64,000 nt of DNA from DASZHJ01 sp035581425 (GCA_035581425.1 DATJVP010000025.1:19076-83075); one strand, 5' to 3'. Numbered from the stretch's first letter, positions 53,588 through 61,981 are shown. Notes: generated by a model not told the origin, from the sequence alone. Numbers and translations are program-made.

Positions 53588-54385
53588 ATGCTCATCCCCC
53601 TGCAAGGCCGCTCCCTCTACTACGATCTCGTCGGGCCCGAGGCAGGCCCGCTGGTCTGCTTCACGCATTCGCTCGCTTCCGACGGCGGCATGTGGGCGGA
53701 GCAAATCCCGCCGTTGCTTGCTGCGGGCTATCGCGTGCTGCGCCTCGACATGCGCGGACACGGCGGCAGCGATCCCGTGAGCGGCCCCTATACGATGAGC
53801 CAGCTCGCGGGCGATGTCGCTACCGCTATCGACGCGCTCGGCCTCGACCGCGTGCACTACATCGGCCTCTCGATCGGCGGCATGATCGGCCAGGCCTTCG
53901 CGATCGAGCACGCCGCCAAGGCCAAGTCGATCATGCTCTGCGACACGCTGCCGGGGACACTGCCCGACGCAAAGACAGCCTGGGCACCGCGCATCGAGGC
54001 CGTCACCAAGGCGAACTCGCTGGAGCCGGTCGCGAACGGTACGATGGAGCGCTGGTTCACCGAGGCCTTCAGGCCGCGCCGCCCCGTGCGCTGGAAGGAA
54101 ATCCGCGACACGGTTGCCGCGACGACGCCGGCGGGATTCCTCGGCTGTGCGGCCGCGATCCTCGATTTCAATTTCGTATCGAAGCTTCCCTCGCTCCGAG
54201 TGCCGAGCCTCGTCGTCTGCGGCGATGGCGATCCCGGCACGCCGCCCGCGGAAAACAAACGGATCGCGGGCCTCATTCCCGGCGCACGCTACGAGGAAAT
54301 CGCAAATGCCCGGCATTTCCCGAATGTCGAGCAAGCGGACGCATTCAACCGGATCATGATGGGCTGGCTCGCGGCTCAACGATGA
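53588..54385 (+). CDS. Alpha/beta hydrolase, 3-oxoadipate enol-lactonase-like
   Basis: A 265-residue hydrolase. The nucleophile is the serine in GLSIGGM (about residue 99), with the acid in CGDGDPGTP and the His in NARHFPNV. It is similar in layout to PcaD, which opens 3-oxoadipate enol-lactone in aromatic degradation, but that assignment is by resemblance only. Its stop overlaps the next start (ATGA), linking it to a flavin hydroxylase-like enzyme. Confidence 0.85.
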   Translation: MLIPLQGRSLYYDLVGPEAGPLVCFTHSLASDGGMWAEQIPPLLAAGYRVLRLDMRGHGGSDPVSGPYTMSQLAGDVATAIDALGLDRVHYIGLSIGGMIGQAFAIEHAAKAKSIMLCDTLPGTLPDAKTAWAPRIEAVTKANSLEPVANGTMERWFTEAFRPRRPVRWKEIRDTVAATTPAGFLGCAAAILDFNFVSKLPSLRVPSLVVCGDGDPGTPPAENKRIAGLIPGARYEEIANARHFPNVEQADAFNRIMMGWLAAQR

Positions 54386-55608
54386 CGAATGCGGCGGCGG
54401 CTGCCGCCCCGTCGATCCGATGCGCGATCGCGGGCGGCGGCCCAGCCGGGATCATGCTGGGTCTATTGCTCGCACGCGCCGGCGTCACCGTCGCCGTTCT
54501 CGAGAAGCACGTGGATTTCTTCCGCGATTTTCGCGGCGACACCATTCATCCCTCGACCCTCGAGCTCATGCGCGAGCTGGGTGTGCTCGACGATTTCCTC
54601 AAACTGCCGCACGAGCGGGTGGAGCGGCTCAGCGGCCAATTCGGCACGCAGCGCGTCGTGATGGCGGATTTCTCCAGGCTGCCGGTGCATTGCAAGTTCA
54701 TCGCGATGATGCCGCAATGGGATTTCCTGAACTTTCTGGCGTCGCGTGCAGCGGCATATCCGGGCTTCCGGCTCATGATGCAGACGGAGGTGACGGACTT
54801 GATTGAGCGCGATGGCGCGATCGTGGGACTGCGCGCCACCACGCCAAAGGGCCAGATCGAGGTCGATGCCGGGCTGGTTGTCGGTGCCGACGGTCGTGGA
54901 TCGGTCGTCCGTGAGAAGGCCGGACTCCCCGTTCTCGACCTCGGCGCCCCCATGGACGTGCTCTGGTTCAAGCTCTCCCGAGCGCCGACGGACACCCCGG
55001 AGTCCATGGGCCGTTTCGATGCAGGCCGCATCTTCATCGCGATCAACCGGGGCGCCTACTGGCAGTGCGGCTACGTGATCGCCAAGGACTCGATAGAGAG
55101 AGTTCGTGCGGCGGGCCTCCCGGCCTTTCGCGCGAGCGTCGCGGAGGCCGCCCCTTATGCCCGCGACCGCGTCGGCGAGATCGCCGATTGGAACGACGTG
55201 AAACTGCTGACAGTGCGCGTCGATCGTCTCCGGAAATGGTGGCGCGACGGTCTCATCTGCATCGGCGATGCCGCGCATGCTATGTCCCCGATCGGCGGCG
55301 TCGGCATCAACCTCGCGGTGCAGGACGCCGTTGCGACGGCAAACCTTTTGGCTGCGCCTTTGCGCGCCGGCCGCCTCGCGGCGAGCGACTTGAGCCGCGT
55401 ACAGCAACGCCGAGAGTTTCCGACGCGCGTCACCCAGAATGTGCAGCTCTTCCTGCAGAGGCGGCTGGTGCAGCGTGCACTCGGCAACGCAGCGCCCGTC
55501 GAAGCGCCGCTCGTAATCCGCCTCGCCACGCGCCTCCCCTTCCTCTCGCGCCTCACGGCCCGCCTCCTCGGTCTCGGCGTACGTCCGGAGCACATCGCGA
55601 AGACATGA
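54382..55608 (+). CDS. FAD-dependent monooxygenase, aromatic hydroxylase-like
   Basis: A 408-residue class A flavoprotein monooxygenase with the N-terminal dinucleotide motif IAGGGPAGIMLGLLLARAG, the DG motif VVGADGRGSVVR and the GD motif CIGDAAHAMSPIGGVGINLAVQ in part. It uses NAD(P)H and O2 to hydroxylate an aromatic or ring compound (p-hydroxybenzoate or ubiquinone hydroxylase-like). Its coupling to a lactonase-like gene suggests ring degradation. The substrate is unknown. Confidence 0.87.
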   Translation: MTNAAAAAAPSIRCAIAGGGPAGIMLGLLLARAGVTVAVLEKHVDFFRDFRGDTIHPSTLELMRELGVLDDFLKLPHERVERLSGQFGTQRVVMADFSRLPVHCKFIAMMPQWDFLNFLASRAAAYPGFRLMMQTEVTDLIERDGAIVGLRATTPKGQIEVDAGLVVGADGRGSVVREKAGLPVLDLGAPMDVLWFKLSRAPTDTPESMGRFDAGRIFIAINRGAYWQCGYVIAKDSIERVRAAGLPAFRASVAEAAPYARDRVGEIADWNDVKLLTVRVDRLRKWWRDGLICIGDAAHAMSPIGGVGINLAVQDAVATANLLAAPLRAGRLAASDLSRVQQRREFPTRVTQNVQLFLQRRLVQRALGNAAPVEAPLVIRLATRLPFLSRLTARLLGLGVRPEHIAKT

Positions 55609-55612
55609 GGCA

Positions 55613-56209
55613 TCAGGCGGCTGCGCCGAGGAGCCGAAGGGCCGCCCAGCAGTCGTTGTAGAGTTCGTCGCCGAGACTGAGCGGCGTCAGCGGCGCCAAC
55701 GCGATCTCGCCTTCGACCTGGTCGCCGAGGAAGCGGAGCGCGGGCATGGCCTTGCTCGCGATCCGCCGCATCCTGTCGTTCTCGGCAAGGCAGAGGATGA
55801 CGATGCGGCGGATGCCGCGATTGCGCGCGATCACGAGGAGGCGCTGAAAGATCTCCGAGCCGATGCCGTGACCGTCGAAGCGTCGCTCAACCGAGAGCGC
55901 GAGCTCGGCCGCGGACGGCCGGCTTCCCTCGATGACCTTGAGCTCGCCGGCAGCGCGCATGGTGCCATCGATCTCGGCAGCGAGGACTACCGTGCCGAGC
56001 CAATCCGTGCTCGCGCAATAGTCGGCGATGCGCTCGTCGCTCACGGCGTAACCGAAGCGGAAAGTCCGCTCCTCTCGGTCGAGCCGCGTCAGATGTCCCC
56101 GGAGGAGATCGCCTTCCCCCGGCCAGAGTTTTCGATAGATCGGCCGCGAGAACCTGCGCGGTGCTTCATCGTTCGCCGGCGGAGCCGGCTCGACATAATT
56201 CCTGAACAT
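55613..56209 (-). CDS. GNAT-family N-acetyltransferase
   Basis: A 198-residue protein with the GNAT acetyl-CoA site in VERRFDGHGIGSEIFQRLL (R-x-x-G-x-G/A type, about 110-130) followed by the IVILCLAENDRMRRIA strand-helix. It acetylates an unknown small molecule or protein. The ATG at 56209 is chosen as the last start before the domain; an open frame continues upstream without family features. Confidence 0.82.
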   Translation of the reverse strand: MFRNYVEPAPPANDEAPRRFSRPIYRKLWPGEGDLLRGHLTRLDREERTFRFGYAVSDERIADYCASTDWLGTVVLAAEIDGTMRAAGELKVIEGSRPSAAELALSVERRFDGHGIGSEIFQRLLVIARNRGIRRIVILCLAENDRMRRIASKAMPALRFLGDQVEGEIALAPLTPLSLGDELYNDCWAALRLLGAAA

Positions 56210-56339
56210 TCTCTGCACCTCCTGAGCCAGAGGCGCTTCCACCCGAAGAAGAGAGCTTGGCACGGTCGATGGCGGGAACAAGTGCCGCGACGGCTTCGAC
56301 CGCTTATTGCGCCAATGGCACGCGACTTGAAAGACTGCA

Positions 56340-57290
56340 TCAATCCCGCGTGCTAGCGCGCAAGGAACGTCCTGTATCTCCGCCGGGCATGCGTCGCGAA
56401 GAAATCGTGCCGATCGCGATGCCCGCGAGGACGAGCGTGGTTCCGAGCCCAAACCAGAAATCCAGACTCTCCCCGAAGATCGCCGCCGAAAGAGCGACGC
56501 CGACGAGCGGTTGCAGATATTGGAGCGAGGCTGCGACACGCGCGGGAACGCGTGTGAGCGCGCGGAGCCAGATCCACACGCCCAGTACCGTCACCAACAG
56601 GCCGAGGTAGAGCACCGCGCAGATCCCTTCGATCCGAAGCGTGGCCGGCTCGGTTCGCAGCTCCCAGAGCATGAAGGGTGCAAGCGCCGCGGCGCCCGCA
56701 AGCGAGGTCCAGGATGCGACCGTGGTCGCGGAGCAGCGACTCACGAGCTCCATGCCGAATCCGTAGTAGCCGGAGATCGCGAGGGCCGAGAGCAGCATCA
56801 GCGCATCGCCCTCGAGGCTCCCTCTGGCGAGCGCGGCAAGGATGTTCCGGGGATCGCCTATAGCAACGAGCGCAATGCCGAGGAAGGCCGCGGCAAGACC
56901 GAGCGCATGCCGCCAGCGCAGCGCCTGCCCGAGCCGGAGAGCCGCCAGCAGCACCACCAGGATCGGGATGATCGCGGTTATGACCGTAGCAACCGAGGCC
57001 GATGTCCGCTGGACACCGAGGGCCTGAAGCGTCTGACCCACGCCAATACCGACGATGCCGAGACCCAACATGCCCAGGAGTGCCCGCAGCGGCGGGCGCC
57101 GGCGCATCAGGACGAAGGCGAGGAAGCAAGGTGCCGCTGCCAGGTAGCGTAGCGCCGTCAGGGTCAAAGGCGGGAAATCCTGCAATCCCAGTTTGGTCAC
57201 GGGGATCGATGCCCCCCAGATGAGGGCGAGAAAGAGCAAGGCCGCAATCGACCTGAGGTCAGGGCCTTCCTCTGTCTTCTCGCCGTTCAT
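56340..57290 (-). CDS. EamA/DMT-family permease
   Basis: A 316-residue inner-membrane protein with ten predicted helices in two EamA domains (LIWGASIPVTKLGLQDFPPL in the first helix pair, YLQPLVGVALSAAIFGE near the end). It is a probable metabolite exporter; the substrate is unknown. Between its start and the next gene lie 272 bases holding the c-di-GMP riboswitch of the opposite strand. Confidence 0.87.
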   Translation of the reverse strand: MNGEKTEEGPDLRSIAALLFLALIWGASIPVTKLGLQDFPPLTLTALRYLAAAPCFLAFVLMRRRPPLRALLGMLGLGIVGIGVGQTLQALGVQRTSASVATVITAIIPILVVLLAALRLGQALRWRHALGLAAAFLGIALVAIGDPRNILAALARGSLEGDALMLLSALAISGYYGFGMELVSRCSATTVASWTSLAGAAALAPFMLWELRTEPATLRIEGICAVLYLGLLVTVLGVWIWLRALTRVPARVAASLQYLQPLVGVALSAAIFGESLDFWFGLGTTLVLAGIAIGTISSRRMPGGDTGRSLRASTRD

Positions 57291-57474
57291 CCCCAAAGTC
57301 CGTTTTCTCGCGCCGCCGGAGGCGCGGCGTTTGTCGAAGCTTTGCCGAAGTTTGTAGCAAAGTTTCCCGCGATATCTGTCGCGAATTAAGCTGCGCTTAG
57401 CGAGAATGACCCGATCTTGGTCGCGGCGAGCGGTCCCGCTGGGGAACGAGCGGCCGATGCAGCCCGAAAGGCGC

Positions 57475-57559
57475 GCATCACGAAACGGCAAACCCGGAGC
57501 GATCCGGGGACGCAAAGCCTCCGGTCTCATCGAGATAGCGGGGCTACCGAACGAGGTGC
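57475..57559 (+). promoter_or_regulatory. Cyclic di-GMP-I (GEMM-I) riboswitch
   Basis: The RNA shows the conserved GEMM-I elements in order: CACGAAACGGCAAACC (57479-57494), a hairpin CCCGGA-GCGA-TCCGGG (57493-57508) capped by a GNRA tetraloop, GACGCAAAGCCTCCGG (57509-57524), a small hairpin TCTC/GAGA (57525-57535), and TAGCGGGGCTACCGA (57536-57550). By hand alignment to the Vc2 aptamer, G57487, A57514 and C57547 or C57548 match the ligand-contact bases G20, A47 and C92. The closing helix pairs GCATC (57475-57479) with GGTGC (57555-57559), which covers part of the GAGG ribosome-binding site. No terminator lies between aptamer and gene, so control is probably at translation. Confidence 0.92.
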
Positions 57560-57562
57560 TCC

Positions 57563-58192
57563 TTGCTGTCGCGTGGACTTGCTGCTCTTTCGTTTCTGGC
57601 CCTTGCTTTTGCGGGATTTGGCAGCCTCGATGCCAGGGCCCAGTCCGATACCGTCGCGTTTTCCGCCGCACCCATGACGACCGGCGCGCTGGTCGTGCCG
57701 CCGGCGGGACTGCTCGGCTTCTGCGTGAAGAATCTCGCGGAGTGCCAGCGCGCGGGCGAGATGCCCGCGGTTGTCGACCTCTCGCCCGATCGCCGGCTCG
57801 ACCTCGAGGAGGTGCAGACCCTCGTCAATGCCCGCGTGCATCCGCGCGAGAATTCGCGCCACGAATGGGGTTTCGCGAGCGACGGCTACGGCGACTGCAA
57901 CACCTATGCGCTCGAGAAGCGCCGCGAGCTCGTCGCGCGCGGTTGGCCCAAGACCGCGCTCCTGCTGGCATCCGCGGTCACCGAGACCGGCGAAGGCCAT
58001 CTCGTACTGGTCGTACGCACCAGCGGCGGCGATCTCGTGCTCGATAATCGCCTAGCGCCCGTCGTCGATTGGACGCGCCTTCCCTATCGCTGGGTCTCGC
58101 GTCAGAACGAGCAGCGCCTCACGATCTGGGTCAGCATCGAGGCTCGTCCGATCTACACCTCCTCGGCCGCGGGCCCGAAGGTCGGCGGCTGA
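57563..58192 (+). CDS. Secreted transglutaminase-like cysteine protease, LapG/BTLCP family
   Basis: A 209-residue exported protease. It has a signal peptide (about 1-27, cleavage after DARA) and the catalytic triad C112 in GYGDCNTYALEKRREL, H146 in GEGHLVLVV and D161 in LVLDNR, the pattern of the bacterial transglutaminase-like cysteine proteinase family. LapG, its best-known member, cuts surface adhesins when c-di-GMP is low. The start is TTG, with GAGG six bases upstream; this site lies in the closing helix of a c-di-GMP-I riboswitch. No LapD or adhesin gene is in the window, so the target is unknown. Confidence 0.88.
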   Translation: MLSRGLAALSFLALAFAGFGSLDARAQSDTVAFSAAPMTTGALVVPPAGLLGFCVKNLAECQRAGEMPAVVDLSPDRRLDLEEVQTLVNARVHPRENSRHEWGFASDGYGDCNTYALEKRRELVARGWPKTALLLASAVTETGEGHLVLVVRTSGGDLVLDNRLAPVVDWTRLPYRWVSRQNEQRLTIWVSIEARPIYTSSAAGPKVGG

Positions 58193-58283
58193 GCACGAGT
58201 GCAGCGCGCGGAGTTGCGTGCGCGCCAGGTCGGACTACATACTGAGCTCATCGGATGCGAACGGAACGTTAAGGAAATTAACC

Positions 58284-58637
58284 ATGACGCGGCCTCGCTT
58301 GCGATCCCTGCTCTTCGCGTTGGTCTGCACACTGCCGCTGACGCCTGCGCTCGCGGACGACAGCTCCAGCAATTCCCCGATGCCGCAGGTCGTGCGCGGC
58401 TCCTCCGGGCACGAGAAACCCGCCGCGCCGCAGGCGAACGGGCAACCCGCGAACGGGCAGAAGCAGCAAAATACCGCGAACAAACCCTGCGTCCCGACGC
58501 CCGAGGCGCGCGCCGCCGGCACAGCGGGCGCGGGCCTCAACGGCGCCTTCGCCGGCTCTCGCTGGGTCAATGCGCCGATGAGCACGGAGGGAGCGGCCGT
58601 GATGCTCGGCGCGCAGCAGGCTTACGGCTGCCGCTGA
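58284..58637 (+). CDS. Small secreted protein, unknown
   Basis: A 117-residue protein with a clear signal peptide (about 1-24, ending TPALADD), then a low-complexity region rich in Gln, Asn, Pro and Ala. It has two cysteines (KPCVPTPEA and the C-terminal YGCR) that could form a disulfide. AAGGAAA precedes the ATG at 58284. It follows the protease gene by 91 bases and may share its transcript. No family is recognised. Confidence 0.65.
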   Translation: MTRPRLRSLLFALVCTLPLTPALADDSSSNSPMPQVVRGSSGHEKPAAPQANGQPANGQKQQNTANKPCVPTPEARAAGTAGAGLNGAFAGSRWVNAPMSTEGAAVMLGAQQAYGCR

Positions 58638-58666
58638 CGCGCGCGACCTCGCGCGAATAGAAAAAA

Positions 58667-58690
58667 GGCCGCATCGGCAATGATGCGGCC
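58667..58690. terminator. Intrinsic terminator, best for the minus strand
   Basis: GGCCGCATC-GGCAAT-GATGCGGCC forms a 9-bp GC-rich stem. On the minus strand it is followed by six T residues, a good terminator for the gene ending at 58772. On the plus strand it is followed by CTTCTTCGTTT, so it may also stop transcription of the small secreted-protein gene. Confidence 0.85.
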
Positions 58691-58771
58691 CTTCTTCGTT
58701 TCTCAGCCCGCGTCCTCCGTCTTGAGGCGCACGGGATTTTCTACCTGCTGTGTCCGGTAGATCACAGCGTG

Positions 58772-60007
58772 TCACTTCTGTGGGATGCGTTCGAGCGCCC
58801 ACCGCGTCATCGGATCCTTCTGGTCGAGCGCAAGGACGCGCGCCCTGAGCTTGGCCGTCATCGCCTCGGCATCCGGAAAGGCGCGACCGGTCCAGAACCG
58901 GCCCCGCGGGTCGAAGTATCCGATGACGTCGAGGAAAGCGAGCGTGAAATAATAGCTGTTGGGCAGGGATTCGCCGGCCGCGCGCGCGACGACGGTGCCG
59001 TCGGGCGCGATCGCCGTCGTAAGGCACCAATCCGTCATGCGGCCAATTTCCGCGGCGACGCGCGCGCGCTGTTCCGGCCGCAGCTCCGGCCAAGCGAAGC
59101 GGAAGAGCGTCACGACATCGTAGTTGTTGTGGCTCGTCATCCCCTCAGGATCGAGCCAACCGTTGGGATATTGATCGTCCCTGATCCGCAGCAGCGTCTC
59201 CGTGATCTCCTGCCAATGTCCGATCTTGCCGTCGAGGTAGCTCGCCATGTGGAAGGTGAAGCTCAGATCGGTGGTGCTGTAGCGGCGGCCCTCGACCTCG
59301 TAGGTCGCGCCGAAGAATCCCGTCGTCGGGTCCTGCCACTCCGCGATGAAGGCGCGGACGGCAGCGTCGGTTCCGGGAACCCAGGCGTAGCCCGGCGGGC
59401 GGCTGCGAATGATGAGCCGCAGCAGATCCGCGGTCGCAAAGTTGAGCTCCTTTCGGCGGTCGATCCCATCGGCCGCCGGGCGCGACACCACCAGCGACCG
59501 GAGATAGGCCAGGAGACGCTCGGGATCGTTGACGCGATCGAGGAAATTCGGCCGCTGCAAACCCGGATCGGGCATCGTCAGGAGGAAGGGATCGGCGGAG
59601 GCATCGAGCTTCAGGAACCATGGCTCAGTGCAAATGCCGAAGCTTCCCTCGGCGTCCTGCGCGTGCGCGGACGGCGGATTCGGCATCGCCGCCCACTCGC
59701 GTAAGCGCTGCATCGCCGCGCGCGTCGCGTCGGCATCGCCCGTGGACTGCAGCCGCCAGCGTATCTCGATGAGCGCCTGCCGCACGCAGGAGGTATCCGT
59801 GCCGGTCGTCTCCACCTGTTCGAGGCGCGCCTCGAGCGCCTTGATCTCCGGCATGAGCGCACGCCGCAGCTCCTTCATTTCCGGGAAGTGCGCAGCAATC
59901 ACCTCCTGTGGATCGTCCGTCTGCGCTTGCGCTGCCGGCGCAAGTGACAGAGCGCATGCGAGAACCATTGGGAGACGCCAATACCTGCTGCCCCGCGCTG
60001 CCTGCAT
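58772..60007 (-). CDS. Secreted protein of unknown function
   Basis: A 411-residue protein with a signal peptide (about 1-28, ending APAAQAQ). The mature part is alpha-helical with conserved-looking aromatic and glycine residues (WQDPTTGFFGATYEV, YPNGWLDPEGMTSHNNYDVV). This pattern recalls the alpha/alpha-toroid folds of some glycan-active enzymes, but I cannot assign a family. It is followed by a strong terminator and preceded by a perfect long hairpin. Confidence 0.7.
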   Translation of the reverse strand: MQAARGSRYWRLPMVLACALSLAPAAQAQTDDPQEVIAAHFPEMKELRRALMPEIKALEARLEQVETTGTDTSCVRQALIEIRWRLQSTGDADATRAAMQRLREWAAMPNPPSAHAQDAEGSFGICTEPWFLKLDASADPFLLTMPDPGLQRPNFLDRVNDPERLLAYLRSLVVSRPAADGIDRRKELNFATADLLRLIIRSRPPGYAWVPGTDAAVRAFIAEWQDPTTGFFGATYEVEGRRYSTTDLSFTFHMASYLDGKIGHWQEITETLLRIRDDQYPNGWLDPEGMTSHNNYDVVTLFRFAWPELRPEQRARVAAEIGRMTDWCLTTAIAPDGTVVARAAGESLPNSYYFTLAFLDVIGYFDPRGRFWTGRAFPDAEAMTAKLRARVLALDQKDPMTRWALERIPQK

Positions 60008-60042
60008 TATTCGTATCCCCCGATGCTCATGAAGCCCGACGG

Positions 60043-60079
60043 AACTTGGCGATGGGACAGCTTACGCCCACGCCAAGTT
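60043..60079. repeat. Long near-perfect hairpin between divergent genes
   Basis: AACTTGGCG (60043-60051) pairs with CGCCAAGTT (60071-60079). Inside it TGGG (60053-60056) pairs with CCCA (60067-60070), leaving one bulged A and a 10-base loop: 13 base pairs in all. No T-run follows on either side. It begins 36 bases before the start of the 411-residue secreted protein gene on the minus strand. Confidence 0.55.
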
Positions 60080-60163
60080 GTGATAGAAGCAGAACAACAA
60101 AAAGGTGTATATTCGCAAGCGCTCAGTGCCCAGAAGGGCGGATCGAAATCATGGAGGCGATCT

Positions 60164-60655
60164 ATGAGCGACTTCGAAGAGAGCAAGGCAAAGGCAGAGG
60201 GCAAGTGCACAGCCGCCGACACTACGGCGGAGAAATCGCCAGCGAACAAAAAATTCGGGGCCTACGAAGACGCCGCCAAAGCCTACGTTGAGCTCGCAGA
60301 CCTTTGGAAGACGTACAATCTCGTTCAATACGAGATCAATATGCAGAAGGCGGCCGATCGACATCGTAAAGCGGCGGCCAGCACCGCGAACGCCGTAGAC
60401 AAGAAGCTTGCGAGCGCAGCGGCTGGCCAAGAGGAGATGTCGGCCGCCGATGCGCTGATGAAGCTTGGAGAGGCGGCCGAGGCTGCAAAAGATCCTGCCC
60501 AGGCGGACGCCTACTACAAGAAAGCAAAAGAAAAGTTCCTCAAGGCCAAAGGCGACTACACCGACGCCGGCGATGCGGCGAAGGCAGCAAGTGCCGACGG
60601 CGCGGCAACCAAGGCCCAGCAGGCCAGCGACAAAGTTCAGAAGTTCATCAAGTGA
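60164..60655 (+). CDS. Lys/Ala-rich helical protein, unknown
   Basis: A 163-residue soluble protein, strongly helical and rich in Ala and Lys (AYYKKAKEKFLKAKGDYTDA). Spacing suggests TPR-like helical hairpins. GGAGG (60153-60157) sits 6 bases before the chosen ATG; an earlier in-frame ATG lies 47 codons upstream beside the hairpin and lacks such a site. No family is recognised. Confidence 0.6.
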   Translation: MSDFEESKAKAEGKCTAADTTAEKSPANKKFGAYEDAAKAYVELADLWKTYNLVQYEINMQKAADRHRKAAASTANAVDKKLASAAAGQEEMSAADALMKLGEAAEAAKDPAQADAYYKKAKEKFLKAKGDYTDAGDAAKAASADGAATKAQQASDKVQKFIK

Positions 60656-60836
60656 CCCCGTACCCGCCCGGGTCAGGGCGGCACTGGTAAGCGGAGAAGA
60701 GATTTTCTGAGTCCGACACTGCCGCCGGGGGTTCGCCACGCTCGCGCGCTCCGGGCAGCAGACGCATGTCTGAGGCCAGAGACCGATCCTAATTGAATTC
60801 TGGCGTTCCGAGCCGCTTCGCGCCGTCTCGGCCTAA

Positions 60837-61250
60837 CTACCAGCTGTAAAGTAGAGACCAAATCAGGACCGCGAGGAGGAGTCCAAATGCAATCCAGGTT
60901 AGCCAGCGCAATGGGAAACGACCTCCCGATTTGCGCTGCTGAACTGTCTCGGCGGCTCGGGCGACGGAGGCATAGGGCAGGAGAGCGACCAATCGAGTAG
61001 CGATTCCCCACGCATCGGATTGAGTCCAGCCGCCGCCCGGAAAGCCCGCGATCCTCAGGCTCAACGTCCGGATCGCGACGTCCTCGCGCAATTCTGAGAG
61101 CCGCGCAGCCTCCTCCCAGGGGTCGATGTCGAGCCGAGTCAGCGCCGAAATGACGGTGAGCGCGACGCCGTTCGCCTCCTCTCCGACAGGCGCGTAAAGA
61201 AACTCATTGAACTCGGAGTGGAGGAGGCTGAATGCAGGGGGGAGCGCCAA
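60837..61250 (-). CDS. Conserved small membrane protein, unknown
   Basis: A 137-residue protein. The N-terminal domain (SEFNEFLYAPVGEEANGVAL, then LTRLDIDPWEEAARLSEL) is a pattern I recall from hypothetical proteins in rhizobial genomes. A single transmembrane helix ends it (about 115-137, LTWIAFGLLLAVLIWSLLYSW). Only a TTG start is available after the upstream stop, 12 bases away, so translation may be coupled. Function is unknown. Confidence 0.65.
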   Translation of the reverse strand: MALPPAFSLLHSEFNEFLYAPVGEEANGVALTVISALTRLDIDPWEEAARLSELREDVAIRTLSLRIAGFPGGGWTQSDAWGIATRLVALLPYASVARAAETVQQRKSGGRFPLRWLTWIAFGLLLAVLIWSLLYSW

Positions 61251-61262
61251 GGGTGGTGCACT

Positions 61263-61472
61263 TCAGGTCGCGAGCCTCGCCGTGCAGGCACTGCGCACGT
61301 CGAGTTCGGCGAAGGGTGCCGCGGTCGCTACTGCCCATTTCTTCGCGAGCTCGCTGCGGGCATTCCCATCGAGCTTCGCGGCATTGGCATCGTCGCCGCG
61401 GGCGCGCTCCACGCACATCATCGCGAACTCCTGGAGGACGCCGTCGCGCGTCTCCGCCCGAGCCGCACTCAT
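61263..61472 (-). CDS. Small protein of unknown function
   Basis: A 69-residue protein (QEFAMMCVERARGDDANAAK region) with no clear domain or membrane segment. The ATG overlaps the stop of the upstream zinc-ribbon gene by four bases (ATGA), which is the main support for its being real. It lies in a run of small minus-strand genes. Confidence 0.5.
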   Translation of the reverse strand: MSAARAETRDGVLQEFAMMCVERARGDDANAAKLDGNARSELAKKWAVATAAPFAELDVRSACTARLAT

Positions 61473-61981
61473 GCGTCGCGATGCCAATCCACCCGGACGA
61501 TGTAGCCGTCCTCGTCGAAATGCCGTTTGAGGGTGCCGTGGAATGTCCGCCGGATCGCCTCGCCAATCCGCACCGGCAGCTGAACATCGGTCGTGTTCAC
61601 GACGATCCGGTCCTCGCCTTGCTCGATGTTGATGATACGGTTGAGCGGGCGCTCGCGCTTTTCGCTCTCTCCCTGCTCGCGCGCAGCGCGGACCAGCATC
61701 GCTCGGTTCGGGCGCACGAACATTCCGCTCAGCGTCACCACGCCCGCTGGGAAATTGTCGTTGCTGCGATGACACGCCTGACAGATCGTTTCGCGCGCGG
61801 CCGCCGGCCGCGGGCCCCAATGCCAGCGTCCCCCGTAGAAGATGGCATTGCATTGCGGGCAGACGCTGGGCGTCCACAGTTTTCCGGGGTTCTTGTAGGG
61901 ATCGACGAGCCGGCGCCGCGCAAAGCCAAAATGCCGGTGGCCTTCCGGTGGGTTCGATACTGTTGAGTCATTTCGCGGCAT
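61469..61981 (-). CDS. BCAM0308-like zinc-ribbon protein
   Basis: A 170-residue protein with two C-x-x-C pairs (SVCPQCNAIFYGG and TICQACHRS) that should bind zinc, followed by an alpha/beta part ending DEDGYIVRVDWHRD. This matches proteins I know as the BCAM0308 family, distantly like the NMD3 zinc region, with no proven role. In other genomes these often sit near stress or ribosome-related genes; here rpsU is 1.6 kb away. Confidence 0.7.
   Translation of the reverse strand: MPRNDSTVSNPPEGHRHFGFARRRLVDPYKNPGKLWTPSVCPQCNAIFYGGRWHWGPRPAAARETICQACHRSNDNFPAGVVTLSGMFVRPNRAMLVRAAREQGESEKRERPLNRIINIEQGEDRIVVNTTDVQLPVRIGEAIRRTFHGTLKRHFDEDGYIVRVDWHRDA

Noticed and set aside
53563..55608. A 681-residue open frame including the flavin monooxygenase
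   Set aside because: The upstream part is the hydrolase gene read out of frame; the monooxygenase begins at the ATGA overlap at 54382.
61232..61966. A plus-strand 244-residue open frame opposite the zinc-ribbon gene
   Set aside because: Its translation is Arg-rich, typical of an antisense shadow; the minus strand holds the zinc-binding Cys pairs and coupled starts.
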